Shown: positions 17,276-26,402 of the stretch, piece by piece
Layout: every line of letters begins with the position of its first letter
Numbering within the stretch: position 1 is the first letter of the stretch
Source of the DNA: Chromobacterium aquaticum
Lineage (GTDB): Bacteria; Pseudomonadota; Gammaproteobacteria; Burkholderiales; Chromobacteriaceae
Direction of reading: 5' to 3'
DNA: 64,000 nucleotides
Assembly (NCBI RefSeq): GCF_021129195.1
Contig: NZ_JAJOHW010000025.1
Location: forward strand, 1 to 64,000
The notes under the pieces: generated by a model
What the model was told of the DNA's origin: nothing
What the model saw: only the letters and a program-made list of their open reading frames with translations
Databases searched by the model: none
Translations under genes and position numbers: made by a program

Positions 17276-18424
17276 TTAGAGCGCTTGAACCTGGCCCAGG
17301 TCCGGCCGCTCCAGCCACGCCATGAAGGCGTCGCCCAGCCTTTGGCTCTCGGCGGTGGCCTGGCGCCAAACCTGTTGGCGCTGAGCGTCCCGGCCCAGAT
17401 AGCGGTGGAAGTCCTGACGGTCTGGTAGCTTGCCGCCGGGCAGCCGCGCCAGATAGTCGCGCGACGGCGCGATCAGCACGGTGTTGGCGTGGTGGGCCGG
17501 GCTGGAGCCGCGCCAGGGCAGGAATTTGTCGAACCAGCCGGGCACGATGCGCTCGGTGAAATGAGGGTAGAGCACGATGTCGTCGCCGTGGGCGAAGGGG
17601 AAATCCAGATGGTAATCGGTCAGGCCGCCATCGCGATAAGTGGCCGCCGGCGCGCCCGGCAGTTGCACGCCGCTGAGCACGCCGGGAATGGCGATGGTGC
17701 CCATCAGCGCGGCATCCAGATTGTCCATTCCCAGCGGCTGGCACAGCGTGGGGATGCTGTCCTCGGGCTTGAAGCGCAAGTCGCTGCGCGGATCGTGGCA
17801 GATCACCCGGCTGAAGGCGTGGCGCAGCAAGCCGCGCGACAAGGTGTTGAGCGCGGCGCTCAGCGCCAGGCCGCCCAGCAGCGCCGCGCGCGCCTCGCTG
17901 GCGAGCATGCCGTGGGATCGCACCAGCAACAGGCTAAGCTGATAGTGCGGATGATCGATCAGCGCGGCGCGCGCTGCCGGTGACAGCACCTCGTCCAGCA
18001 TCAGCCGGGTCTGGCGGGTGATGTCGGCGACGCCGATCTTGGTCGCGTAGGTTTCGTCGGTGTAGCGCTCCGCCAGCCGGGCCAGCGCCTGGCGCGGTTC
18101 GGCCTGCATCGCGCAGGCGAAACGCCAGCCGCCGATGGAGGCGCCGACCAGCTCGCGCCGACGCGGGCTGCGGTTCAGCCATTCGAACACCGCCTGGTCC
18201 AGGCCGGTGATGCCTATCGCCTTGGGACCGCCGGCGGCGCCGGGCAGGGTGGTCACGCTGGCGGCGGGCAGGCCCTGGCGCGCCAGCAGCTTGCGTGCGT
18301 GCGCGCCGGCCTTGATCACGAGGGGCGGGTAGGGAATATGGATGGCGGGCATGGTGTCGTATTCTGGACTGGGGTTGGCCAGCGCGGGGCGGTTTTTGGT
18401 ATCCTGCTGGGCTTTGATATTCAT
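17276..18424 (-). CDS. patatin-like serine hydrolase
   Basis: The protein shows the three hallmarks of patatin-type acyl hydrolases: a glycine-rich oxyanion loop (LPGAAGGPKAIG), the nucleophile elbow GASIGG and the Asp-Gly motif YRDGGLTDYH. These enzymes use a Ser-Asp dyad on lipid acyl esters. There is no signal peptide or membrane segment, so it is probably cytoplasmic. The start is uncertain: ATG codons at 18430, 18424 and 18352 (MPAIHIPYPPLVIK) are all in frame and none has a clear ribosome site. The length is about 357-384 residues. It is divergent from the GAF-domain gene and its substrate is unknown. Confidence 0.78.
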   Translation of the reverse strand: MNIKAQQDTKNRPALANPSPEYDTMPAIHIPYPPLVIKAGAHARKLLARQGLPAASVTTLPGAAGGPKAIGITGLDQAVFEWLNRSPRRRELVGASIGGWRFACAMQAEPRQALARLAERYTDETYATKIGVADITRQTRLMLDEVLSPAARAALIDHPHYQLSLLLVRSHGMLASEARAALLGGLALSAALNTLSRGLLRHAFSRVICHDPRSDLRFKPEDSIPTLCQPLGMDNLDAALMGTIAIPGVLSGVQLPGAPAATYRDGGLTDYHLDFPFAHGDDIVLYPHFTERIVPGWFDKFLPWRGSSPAHHANTVLIAPSRDYLARLPGGKLPDRQDFHRYLGRDAQRQQVWRQATAESQRLGDAFMAWLERPDLGQVQAL

Positions 18425-18462
18425 TCGCATCGGGCGGCGGCGCCGCCTTCAGGAGCACAGTC

Positions 18463-19188
18463 ATGATACCCGTAAGCCAACTGTCCGACTATCTGCGCGA
18501 GCAGAGCCTGGAACTGGATCGCACCGAGCTGCAGATCGCGGTGCTGACCCTGTCCGCGGTCTTGAGCGCGGACAAGCCGGCGGCGCGCCAGGACCTGTAC
18601 CGCTACCGGGTGCCCAAATTGAGCGAGGACGGCAGCTGCTCGCTGTTCGAGGAGCTGGCGGAGGAGCCTTATGATCTGGCGCCGCTGTTCGGCGGCGAAA
18701 GCCCGGAGGCGACGGCGGCACTGCGCAATCTGCTGGCGCTGGTGGAGTCGGTGAACCTCAAGGTGGGCGCGGACTGGTTGGGCGTGTACCGCAAGATAGG
18801 CAAGGGCCAGCAGGCCAAGCTGGTCAAGCTGGCCTATCAGGGCGTGCCCAGCCGCGCCGAGTTTCCTCTGACCGAGGCCTTCGCCGAGTACAGCAACAAT
18901 AGCCGGGTGGGCCTGACCGGCTGGGCGGTGCTGATCGAGGACGTCAAAGCCTGGCGTGCCGAGGGCGGCGGCTATTACGAGTGCGACCCCAAGGTGATGA
19001 GCGAGGTGTGCCTGCCGGTGCTGGGCCAGGACGATAATGTGCTGGGCATTCTGGACGCCGAGGCGTCCAGCGCCGGATTCTTCACGCCGGAGCGGCTGGT
19101 GTGGCTGGCCGCGTTGGCCATCGTGCTGGCCGAGCCCTTCGCCGCCTTGCCGCTGGCGCTTGAAAATCCGGAAGCCGACCACAGTTAA
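18463..19188 (+). CDS. GAF-domain protein
   Basis: This 241-residue cytoplasmic protein has a C-terminal GAF-like domain (about residues 90-230), seen in the pattern LVESVNLKVGADWLGVYR, VGLTGWAVLIEDV and VCLPVLGQDDNVLGILDAE. The N-terminal 80 residues are helical with no recognised domain. GAF domains bind small ligands, but no output domain is attached, so it may be a sensor partner or a small enzyme. The ATG follows AGGAG at good spacing. It lies 54 bases upstream of ribA and could share a transcript with it. Confidence 0.72.
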   Translation: MIPVSQLSDYLREQSLELDRTELQIAVLTLSAVLSADKPAARQDLYRYRVPKLSEDGSCSLFEELAEEPYDLAPLFGGESPEATAALRNLLALVESVNLKVGADWLGVYRKIGKGQQAKLVKLAYQGVPSRAEFPLTEAFAEYSNNSRVGLTGWAVLIEDVKAWRAEGGGYYECDPKVMSEVCLPVLGQDDNVLGILDAEASSAGFFTPERLVWLAALAIVLAEPFAALPLALENPEADHS

Positions 19189-19242
19189 TAAAGATTATCG
19201 CGCGCGGATTCAGGCGCGCTTACCAGGTTTAGCGGAGAAACA

Positions 19243-19866
19243 ATGTCATTGCCTGCTGTCGAGCTCAGCGTGGATGAGCCGAGGATGGAATACGTCGCCA
19301 GTTGCAAGCTGCCCACCCCGTGGGGTGAGTTCACCATGCATGGTTTTGAGGAAGTGGGTGGCCGCGAGCATGTCGCGCTGACCCTGGGCACGATAGACGA
19401 CGGCGAGCCGGTGCTGTCGCGCCTGCATTCGGAGTGCTTGACCGGCGATGCGCTGTTTTCCTTGCGCTGCGACTGCGGCTTCCAGCTGGAAGCGGCCTTG
19501 TCCGCCATCGCCGCCGAAGGCCGCGGCGCGCTGCTGTATCTGCGCCAGGAAGGCCGCGGCATCGGGCTGATCAACAAGATCCGCGCCTACCAGCTGCAGG
19601 ACGGCGGCGCCGATACCGTCGAGGCCAATGAGCGGCTGGGCTTCCCCGCCGACATGCGCGATTTCCGCATCGCCCGTCATATGCTGGACCAACTGGGCGT
19701 GTCGCGAGTGCGGGTGATGACCAATAATCCGCGCAAGATCGAAACCCTGCGCAGCGCCGGCATCGACGTGGTGGAGCGGGTGCCGCTGGAAGTGGGGCGC
19801 AATCCGCACAACGACCGCTATCTGGACACCAAGGCCAGCAAGCTGGGCCATATGTTGTTCAAGTGA
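19243..19866 (+). CDS. ribA: GTP cyclohydrolase II RibA
   Basis: RibA opens the GTP ring, the first step of riboflavin synthesis. The zinc cysteines C65, C76 and C78 are visible in [19 protein letters not shown]. The catalytic region [10 protein letters not shown] and the motif [11 protein letters not shown] are intact. The protein is monofunctional (207 residues) with no RibB domain. The ribosome site is AGCGGAG. A strong terminator follows. Confidence 0.96.
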   Translation: MSLPAVELSVDEPRMEYVASCKLPTPWGEFTMHGFEEVGGREHVALTLGTIDDGEPVLSRLHSECLTGDALFSLRCDCGFQLEAALSAIAAEGRGALLYLRQEGRGIGLINKIRAYQLQDGGADTVEANERLGFPADMRDFRIARHMLDQLGVSRVRVMTNNPRKIETLRSAGIDVVERVPLEVGRNPHNDRYLDTKASKLGHMLFK

Positions 19867-19903
19867 GCGGCCGCGCCGGAACGGCGCAGTCGGGGATGTA
19901 CGA

Positions 19904-19928
19904 ACGGGAGCCCATGGCTCCCGTTTTT
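19904..19928. terminator. bidirectional terminator between ribA and the PNPOx-like gene
   Basis: Nine-base arms ACGGGAGCC and GGCTCCCGT with a CAT loop are followed by TTTT on the plus strand. It lies between convergent genes, and its last bases touch the stop of the minus-strand gene. Confidence 0.88.
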
Positions 19929-20572
19929 CATGCCAGCGCCGCGCAGAGTTCCTGCCAGCGGGCGGTCAGTTCGGCTGCCGTCAGCGCATCGGGAAAAGCC
20001 AGCCGTCGGCGCGTGGCGGCGATTTCGTAATCGATGCCGTGGCAGTCGACGCCCAACAGCCGGATGCCGGCGGGCACGGCGGCGCCTTGCGCCAGCAGCT
20101 CCGCCTCTTGCTCCGGCTCCAGCGTCGCGCCGTCCAGCCACTGCTCGGCCTCCAGCCAGCCCATGCGGCCGAAGCCCTCGATATAGCGCAGCCGTTGCGG
20201 CCGCAGCCGGTAAAAGCCGAAGTCCAGCTGCAGCCAGTTCTCGGCCTCAGGCTGGTAGCGCAGATGGCGCGCCAGCTCCAGCGGCGTGGGTTGGAAGGCT
20301 TCCATGTCGCCCAACAGCGTCAGGCGCGCGCCACTCTGGCTGGATGCCGCCGCCGGGTCCAGCAGCGCCACGCTGCAGCGCGGATCGGCCTGCAGGTTCT
20401 TGCTGTGTTCGGCCAGCGCGCTGAGGCAGAGCATGGGCCGGTGGCGGGCGTCGGGCACGCAGGGTATCGGCGTGGCGTAGGGGTAGCCGGCCAGCTGGGT
20501 GCTGTGGCTGGCCAGGCTGGCGTGGACGCAGCGGTGCAGCAGATGGATGGCGGCTGAGGGCGGGATTTTCAT
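19928..20572 (-). CDS. PNPOx-like split-barrel protein (HugZ-type)
   Basis: The 214-residue protein matches the flavin/heme-binding split-barrel superfamily related to pyridoxamine phosphate oxidase. The N-terminal barrel is seen in ASLASHSTQLAGYPYATPI, LCLSALAEHSKNLQADPRC and RLTLLGDMEAF. The C-terminal portion (DCHGIDYEI) resembles the domain found in HugZ-like heme-utilisation proteins. Whether it binds FMN or heme cannot be told. No signal peptide is present. It is monocistronic between ribA and the sedolisin gene. Confidence 0.72.
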   Translation of the reverse strand: MKIPPSAAIHLLHRCVHASLASHSTQLAGYPYATPIPCVPDARHRPMLCLSALAEHSKNLQADPRCSVALLDPAAASSQSGARLTLLGDMEAFQPTPLELARHLRYQPEAENWLQLDFGFYRLRPQRLRYIEGFGRMGWLEAEQWLDGATLEPEQEAELLAQGAAVPAGIRLLGVDCHGIDYEIAATRRRLAFPDALTAAELTARWQELCAALA

Positions 20573-20626
20573 GTTTGGTTTCCGACGCGAAGTGGGCTCA
20601 TCTTAGCCGGCGTCGCGGCCAGGCGC

Positions 20627-20651
20627 AAAAAAGCCCCGGCGTAGCGGGGCT
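20627..20651 (-). terminator. terminator of the sedolisin gene
   Basis: On the minus strand, arms AGCCCCG and CGGGGCT with a CTACGC loop are followed by a T-run, 21 bases after the stop of the sedolisin gene. Confidence 0.85.
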
Positions 20652-20671
20652 CAAGGCGAGAGGGCGCTGCT

Positions 20672-22300
20672 TTAAAAACCAGGGGTCCGCGCGATGAAGG
20701 CGTTCAGATTGGCGATGTTCAGGCTGCCCCAGCCGGTGGTGTAGTCCCAGCCCTTGGCGGCGCTGTAGGCGCCGTTGCTGCCGCTGGTGACGTCATGGTA
20801 CAGCGAGGGATTGGCCTTGAAGTATTTGTAGATCGACGGCGCCGGCGAGTTGATGTTGTTGCCGTTGGCCGATTCGATGCGCGCCCAGAAGCCGGTGAAC
20901 AGCGGCGCCGCCAGGCTGGTGCCGCCGATCTGCGAGGTGCTGCCGTTGACCAGCACCAGCGCGCCGCTATTGGGGTCGGCGTCGAAGGAGACGTCGGGCA
21001 CGCCGCGCTTGGTCTTGGAAATGGTCAGCACGCCGGCGCTGGTCTGCCAGGCAGGAGCGCTCTCGGTATAGCTGGGGCCACCGCCGCCGCCGTTCCAGGT
21101 GCTTTCCGACAGATAGCCGGTCTGGCCGCTGGTGGACAGCGTGGTGCCGCCCACCGCGATCACGTACGGCGATACCGCCGGATAGCTCTGGCGCGCGGTG
21201 CGGCCGCCGCACTCGTAGGAGCCGGAATCGCCAGTGGACACCGAGAAGGTCTGGCCCTGGGCCACCGCCGCCTGGAAGATCTGGTCGGCGCTGGCGGTCA
21301 TGCCGTCGCTCTGCGCGCTGGTCTCGCATTCGCCCAGAGAAACGTTGACCACCTTGGCGCTGCCGTCGCTGACCGCAGCGTTGAAGGCGGCGGTGATGTC
21401 GGCATTGGTCATCGACGGCGCGACGTAGAAGTTCATCTGCTGCACCGCGCCGCCGGCGGCGGCGAGAATGTCCTGGCTGTCCAGGTTCCATTCCTCGGTG
21501 CCGGAGGTGTCGCTGGTGGGCGTGCCGCTATTGATCACCGAGGTGGCCACCGTGCCGTAGCCGGCGCCGCTGGCGAAGTCCTGCAGATCGCTCAGCGTCT
21601 GGGTCAGGTCGCCCTCGGCGATGATGCCCACCGTGGTGTTGCTGGCCGGCGGCAGGCTGTTCGCGTTGTAGATGGACGGGAAATCGGTGGGGGAATGGCC
21701 GCTGACGCTGGCGGTCTTGAAGGCCTGCGGCGTCGGGTGGCGCAGTGCGGTGCGGAATTGATGCACGTTCTGCAGGCCGTGCACCGCCAGCACGATGTCG
21801 GCCAGTTGGCTGGGCACCTGGGCGTTGGCGACATTGGCGAAGGCCTGGCGGCCGTTGATGTTGTAGCGGTGCAGCGAGGTCTGGAAGCCGGCCTTGACCG
21901 TGGCGGCGCTGCCGTCGGCGGTGATCAGCAGGCGGTTGGGCGCCACCTTGATATTGCGGAAGCCGCTGGCCTGCAAATGCTTGACCACGGTCTGCGCTTG
22001 AGCCTCGGTGGGCGAGAAGCGGTTCAGGAACTCGGTCTTGCTCAGGTAGTGCTTGCTGCCGCCTTGCAGAATGCTCTGCGTCAGCGCGTCCAGCTGTGCC
22101 TTGTTGCGTACTTTCAGCGCCACTGCGATGTGCACGCTCTGGCCGGCCGCGACTTCGCCGCTGTCTTGCGCTTGCGGGATCAGGCTTTGTACCGGATGGG
22201 CCAGGGTGCTGGTGGATTGCCAGTTGAGGGTTGCTGCTTGCGCCGCGATGCTGAAGAAGGCGGCGGACACCAGTGCGGCCGTGTATTGCTTGGCAAACAT
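20672..22300 (-). CDS. secreted sedolisin-type serine-carboxyl peptidase (S53)
   Basis: This 542-residue protein is a sedolisin (family S53), an acid-acting secreted protease. It has a signal peptide (MFAKQYTAALVSAAFFSIAA, cleaved near QA-AT) and an activation prodomain (about 30-195). The catalytic Glu and Asp are in GTEEWNLDSQD (about 270 and 275), the oxyanion Asp is in STGDSGS (about 356) and the nucleophile Ser is in GGTSLAAP (about 460). The calcium site near the end is seen in YHDVTSG and AKGWDYTTGWG. The ribosome site AAAGGAGAAG is strong. A long leader with a hairpin precedes the gene. Like the collagenase 5 kb away, it is an extracellular protease. Confidence 0.93.
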   Translation of the reverse strand: MFAKQYTAALVSAAFFSIAAQAATLNWQSTSTLAHPVQSLIPQAQDSGEVAAGQSVHIAVALKVRNKAQLDALTQSILQGGSKHYLSKTEFLNRFSPTEAQAQTVVKHLQASGFRNIKVAPNRLLITADGSAATVKAGFQTSLHRYNINGRQAFANVANAQVPSQLADIVLAVHGLQNVHQFRTALRHPTPQAFKTASVSGHSPTDFPSIYNANSLPPASNTTVGIIAEGDLTQTLSDLQDFASGAGYGTVATSVINSGTPTSDTSGTEEWNLDSQDILAAAGGAVQQMNFYVAPSMTNADITAAFNAAVSDGSAKVVNVSLGECETSAQSDGMTASADQIFQAAVAQGQTFSVSTGDSGSYECGGRTARQSYPAVSPYVIAVGGTTLSTSGQTGYLSESTWNGGGGGPSYTESAPAWQTSAGVLTISKTKRGVPDVSFDADPNSGALVLVNGSTSQIGGTSLAAPLFTGFWARIESANGNNINSPAPSIYKYFKANPSLYHDVTSGSNGAYSAAKGWDYTTGWGSLNIANLNAFIARTPGF

Positions 22301-22600
22301 TCACTTCTCCTTTGAAGAAGTACCGCGCGGGCCTGCGGTTAGGCAGAGCCCTTGGATCAGGCTTGTAGTCGCTCGATGGCGAGCCTTTGATCCAGGTTGG
22401 TTGCCCTTGGTGCGGAAGGGCTGCTCCCGATGGGGAACGCTGAATGTGTAATCCCAAACCGCAAGTGATGACAAGTAAATTATTGATCAGCGTCAAATCT
22501 GTATGCAAAACGCAAAAAAAAATACAAGAGCGATGAGTTTGTTTGATGGTGGCAATGAGTATGCCTAATGGATTTGAGCTTGCGCTTTGGATGTATGCAA
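22301..22600. other. long leader and promoter region of the sedolisin gene
   Basis: No coding signal is seen in these 300 bases. Read on the minus strand, the distal part (22470-22540) is AT-rich and carries promoter-like hexamers (TTGCAT and, about 18 bases on, AATAAT), implying an untranslated leader of roughly 150-180 bases. The leader contains a stable stem-loop at 22354-22393. Confidence 0.45.
22354..22393 (-). promoter_or_regulatory. stem-loop in the sedolisin 5' leader
   Basis: GGATCAGGCT (22354-22363) pairs with AGCCTTTGATCC (22382-22393) with a two-base bulge, and the loop has further pairing potential. It lies 54 bases upstream of the ribosome site. It could be a stability or attenuation element; no known riboswitch was recognised. 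Confidence 0.4.
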
Positions 22601-22743
22601 GGCCTGTCGCGCATGAGCGGAGAAGTAGCGAGCAGTTTTGCTCATGGAGCGCATGAGTATTTTAAAGAGGGCGGGAACTGGACAGCCGTCATGCGCGGTA
22701 AGCGCTTTGTATCGCCGAAGCGCAGCAGGCTTTGAATGGGTTC
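22601..22743 (+). repeat. degenerate copy E of the stop-codon MITE, at the glnD stop
   Basis: The right end reads AGGCTTTGAATGGGTTC and is followed directly by TTA, which on the minus strand is the TAA stop of glnD. The adjoining GTATCGCCGAAGCG matches the same segment of copy A in reverse complement (45462-45601). The left half is diverged; a possible left end GGCCTGTC begins at 22601, giving about 143 bases. It belongs to the CAAAG end subtype. Confidence 0.65.
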
Positions 22744-25317
22744 TTACAGCCGCAAGGCCGCCAGCAGCGCGCTCTCCAGCGCCAGCACGGTCTTGTCGTC
22801 GCCGAGGCCAGGCCCGGAAATCAGGAAGGAGTCCTCGGCGCGGCTGCCCAGGGTCATGATCTTGGCGGACTGCACATTCATCCGGTAGTCGGACAGCACC
22901 TTGGCGATGCGCGCCAGCAGGCCGGGACGGTCGCCGGCTACGATGGACAATACGTAGAAGCTGGCCTTGTCGTCCGGGCGGATCAGGATTTGCGGCGTGA
23001 TCGGGAAGTGCTTGAGATGGCGGCTGATGCGGCCTTGGGCCGGCAGGCTCAGCTCGCCTTCCTGGCGCAGGCACTCCGCCAGCTCGAATTCGATGAAGTT
23101 GATCATGTCGCGGTAATCGCCGTCATGATGCTCGGGCACGAAGACGTGGAAGGTGTCCAGCGCGTAGCCGTGGCGAGTGGTGTAGACCTTGGCGTCGGCG
23201 ATGCTGTAATGGGTACGGCCGAAGAAGGCGCAGGCGCGGGCGAACAGCTCCGGGCGGTCGCGGGTGTAGATCAGCACCTGTATGCCTTCGTGGTCGTCGG
23301 ACAGCCGCGCGCGCACCAAGGGCTGCTCGGCGTGGACGAAGCGGTTGAGCAGGCGCGCGTGCCAGGCGATTTCCTTGGCCTCATGGCGCAGAAAGTAGAC
23401 GGTGTCCAACTGCTGCCACAAGGCGGCTTCCACGCCATTAGGTACGGCGTGCAGGCGCAGCAGCGTCTGGGCCTGGTGCTTGCGTTCCTCCAGCTCCGAG
23501 GCGACGTCCAATTGCCCGCCGCGCACCAGTTGGCGCATTGCCGCGTGGTAGAGGTCCTCCAGCAGCTTGGCCTTCCACGCATTCCAGACCTTGGGGCTGG
23601 TGCCGCGGATATCGGCCACGGTCAGCAGGTAGAGCGCGGTCAGCCTGCGCGGGGTGCCGACCAGTTCGGCGAAGCGGCTCACGGTTTCCGGGTCGTAGAT
23701 GTCCTGTTTCTGCGCGACGCTGGACATGGTCAGGTGCTGGCCCACCAGCCAGGCCACCAGCTCGCCGTCTTGCGGCGGCAGGCCGTGCTGGCGGCAGAAC
23801 TCCAGCGCATCGACCATGCCGAGCGCCGAGTGATCGCCGCCGCGGCCCTTGGCGATGTCGTGGAACAGGCCGGCGAGGTACAGGGTTTCCGGGCGCTCGA
23901 AGTCGTTGATCAATCGCGACATCAACGGATATTCGTGGGTGAAGGCGCTGCTAGCGAAGCGGCGCAGATTGCGCACCACCATCAGGATGTGTTCATCCAC
24001 GGTGTAGACGTGGAACAGATCGTGCTGCATCTGGCCGACGATGTGGCCGAAATTGGGCAGGTAGCGGCCGAGCACGCCGTATAGATTCATCCGCCGCAGG
24101 CCGCGGGTCAGGCCATTGGGCTCGCGGAACATCTGCAGGAACAGTTCGCGGTTGCGCGGATTGGCGCGGAAACGCTCATTGATATGGCTACGCGCATGCC
24201 ACAGCGCGCGCAGCATGCGCGGCGCGAAGCCGCTCAACTCCGGGTGGCGCTGCAAGGTCAGGAAGGCTTCCAGAATCGCGGACGGGTGTTTTTCGAACAC
24301 ATCGGGCTGGCGGATGCCCAGCATGCCGTTGACCGAATAAAAGCGCTCGTTCAGGTTCTGGGTGACGCGCGGTACCTGGGAGTAGATGCGGCCGCGCAGA
24401 TTGGGCAGCAGGATGCCGTTAAGCTGATTGACGGTCTTGGCGGCGCGGTAATACAGCTGCATCGCCTGCTCGCTGGCGCGCTTGGCCGGCGTGTCCTGCA
24501 GGCCCAGCGCGCGTCCCAGCTGCTGCTGCAGATCGAAGATCAGCCGGTCTTCGCGCCGGCGCGCCAGCAGGTGCAGCTCGATGCGCAGGCTAAGCAACTG
24601 GCGTTCGCTGTGCTTGATCAGCCGCGCCTCGGCCAGGGTCAGGATGCCGCGGCGCACCAGCGCGTCCCAGTTGTCGCCCAGGCCTATCGCCTTGCTGATC
24701 CATAGAATGGTGTGCAGATCGCGCAGCCCGCCCGGGCTTTCCTTGAGATTGGGCTCCAGATTGTTGCCGACGCCGAAGTGGCGGGTATGGCGCTGCTGCT
24801 GTTCCAGGGTCTTGCCCTCGAAGAAGGCCAGCGGGTCGCGCTGGCGCTCCAGCAGCGCGCTCAAGCGCCGCCATGGCGCGGCATCGCCGGCGATCAGCCG
24901 GTTTTCCAGCAGATTGGTCTCGATGGTGATGTCGCCGCTGGCCTCGGACAGGCATTCGTCCACGGTGCGCACGCTATGGCCGATTTCCAGGCCCACATCC
25001 CACAGCAGGCTGATGAAGGCGCCGATGCGCTCGCCCAGTTCCGATGACGGCGCTTGGGAAAGCAGCACCAGCAGATCGATGTCGGAATAGGGGAACAGTT
25101 GACCGCGGCCGTAGCCGCCCACCGCGATCAAGCTGGCGGCGCCGTCCAGGCCGGACTGCGCCCACAGCATTTGCAGCATGGCGTCCACCGCCTGGCTGTG
25201 GCGCTTCAGATACTCCTGCGGATTATGTTGCTGGCGGTATTGTTCCGCCAGCGCCTGACGTTTGCCGACCAGGTCCTGGCGCCATTGGGCGAGGGCTTCC
25301 GCGGTCGGCAAGCTCAT
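22744..25317 (-). CDS. glnD: bifunctional uridylyltransferase/uridylyl-removing enzyme GlnD
   Basis: GlnD adds UMP to or removes it from PII proteins in response to glutamine, the top sensor of nitrogen status. In order it has the nucleotidyltransferase domain (GGYGRGQLFPYSDIDLLVL near residue 70), the PII-uridylyltransferase helical region, an HD hydrolase domain (LFHDIAKGRGGDHS) and two C-terminal ACT domains (FARACAFFG and RPGLLARIAKVLSD). The length of 857 residues is normal. It is the third gene of lptF-lptG-glnD, starting one base after the lptG stop. Its stop codon abuts a degenerate repeat element. The window also encodes GlnE. Confidence 0.96.
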   Translation of the reverse strand: MSLPTAEALAQWRQDLVGKRQALAEQYRQQHNPQEYLKRHSQAVDAMLQMLWAQSGLDGAASLIAVGGYGRGQLFPYSDIDLLVLLSQAPSSELGERIGAFISLLWDVGLEIGHSVRTVDECLSEASGDITIETNLLENRLIAGDAAPWRRLSALLERQRDPLAFFEGKTLEQQQRHTRHFGVGNNLEPNLKESPGGLRDLHTILWISKAIGLGDNWDALVRRGILTLAEARLIKHSERQLLSLRIELHLLARRREDRLIFDLQQQLGRALGLQDTPAKRASEQAMQLYYRAAKTVNQLNGILLPNLRGRIYSQVPRVTQNLNERFYSVNGMLGIRQPDVFEKHPSAILEAFLTLQRHPELSGFAPRMLRALWHARSHINERFRANPRNRELFLQMFREPNGLTRGLRRMNLYGVLGRYLPNFGHIVGQMQHDLFHVYTVDEHILMVVRNLRRFASSAFTHEYPLMSRLINDFERPETLYLAGLFHDIAKGRGGDHSALGMVDALEFCRQHGLPPQDGELVAWLVGQHLTMSSVAQKQDIYDPETVSRFAELVGTPRRLTALYLLTVADIRGTSPKVWNAWKAKLLEDLYHAAMRQLVRGGQLDVASELEERKHQAQTLLRLHAVPNGVEAALWQQLDTVYFLRHEAKEIAWHARLLNRFVHAEQPLVRARLSDDHEGIQVLIYTRDRPELFARACAFFGRTHYSIADAKVYTTRHGYALDTFHVFVPEHHDGDYRDMINFIEFELAECLRQEGELSLPAQGRISRHLKHFPITPQILIRPDDKASFYVLSIVAGDRPGLLARIAKVLSDYRMNVQSAKIMTLGSRAEDSFLISGPGLGDDKTVLALESALLAALRL

Positions 25318-25318
25318 G

Positions 25319-26395
25319 TCAGCGCCTTTCCTGTCTGGCGATGATGGCGACGCCGGCTATCAGGAACAGCAGGGTGGGCAAGGTGGCGGACAGGATGGGG
25401 TTCCAGTCGTAGAGCAGGCCCAGATGGCCGAACAAGCGGTTGACGAAGTGGAAGGCTACGCCCAGGCAGATGCCGGCGAATAGGCGGATGCCCAGTTGGC
25501 CGTGGCGGCGTTGCTGCGGGGTGAAGGCCAGAGCCACCAGCGCCATCGAAATGCAGGCCAGCGGATAGAACAGCTTGCTCCACAGCGCGATCTCGTAGCG
25601 CTGGGTCTGCTGTTTATTGCTGCGCAAGTGCTCCAGATAGGTCAGCAGCGCGGTGGCCGACATCTGCTCCGGCACCACCAGCAGCACCGACAGGATTTCC
25701 GGCTCGACGATGGATTTCCACGCCAGCGACGGATAGTGGCGGCTGACCGTCTGTTCGGCGCCCAGCGTGGTTTCGCGCACATTGATCAACTGCCATTGCT
25801 GCTCGTCCTTGGAGAAGGAGCCGCGTTCGGCGTAACGGGTGCGCACCAGGCGGAAATTGTCGTCGTAAGTGTAGATGCGCACGCCCAGCAAGGAGGTGTC
25901 CGGCAGCATCTCGTGGACATTGATGAAGTTCTGATTGTCCTTGACCCAGATGCCGGAACGGAATTCCTGCGCCACCATGGAGTGGGTGGCGGACAGCTTC
26001 AGGCTTTGCGCCTGCTGGCCGGTGCGCGGCGCCACCACCTCGCCCAGCAGCACGGTGAGCAGTGCGAAGCCAAGGCCGAATTTCAGCAGGGTGGCGGCGA
26101 TTTGCGGCAGTGTCACGCCACTGGTGCGGATCACCGTGTATTCGCTGCTGGTGGCCAGTTGGGTCATCGCCACCATGCCGCCGATCAGCACCGCCAGCGG
26201 CATCAATTCATAAGCGTGGCCGGGGATCAGCAGCGCGACATAGCCCAGCATCTTGGCCAGGGTATAGCTGCCCTTGCCCAGGCTGGGGACTTCGGCCAGC
26301 AGGTCGAAGAAGCCGTACAGGCCCAGCAGGGCCAGCAGGGTGAACAGGGTCGCCTGGCTCAGGGTGACGACGATGTAGCGATGAATCAGTTTCAT
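25319..26395 (-). CDS. lptG: LPS export permease LptG
   Basis: LptG is one of two inner-membrane subunits of the LptB2FG ABC exporter that extracts lipopolysaccharide for the Lpt bridge. The 358-residue protein shows the YjgP/YjgQ fold: three N-terminal membrane helices, a periplasmic beta-jellyroll (about 130-260) and three C-terminal helices. The start MKLIHRYIVVTLSQATLFT and the TSSEYTVIRTSGV coupling segment are typical. It lies seven bases after lptF and one base before glnD, which implies one transcript. lptB, lptA and lptC are elsewhere. Confidence 0.93.
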   Translation of the reverse strand: MKLIHRYIVVTLSQATLFTLLALLGLYGFFDLLAEVPSLGKGSYTLAKMLGYVALLIPGHAYELMPLAVLIGGMVAMTQLATSSEYTVIRTSGVTLPQIAATLLKFGLGFALLTVLLGEVVAPRTGQQAQSLKLSATHSMVAQEFRSGIWVKDNQNFINVHEMLPDTSLLGVRIYTYDDNFRLVRTRYAERGSFSKDEQQWQLINVRETTLGAEQTVSRHYPSLAWKSIVEPEILSVLLVVPEQMSATALLTYLEHLRSNKQQTQRYEIALWSKLFYPLACISMALVALAFTPQQRRHGQLGIRLFAGICLGVAFHFVNRLFGHLGLLYDWNPILSATLPTLLFLIAGVAIIARQERR

Positions 26396-26402
26396 GACGG
26401 GA

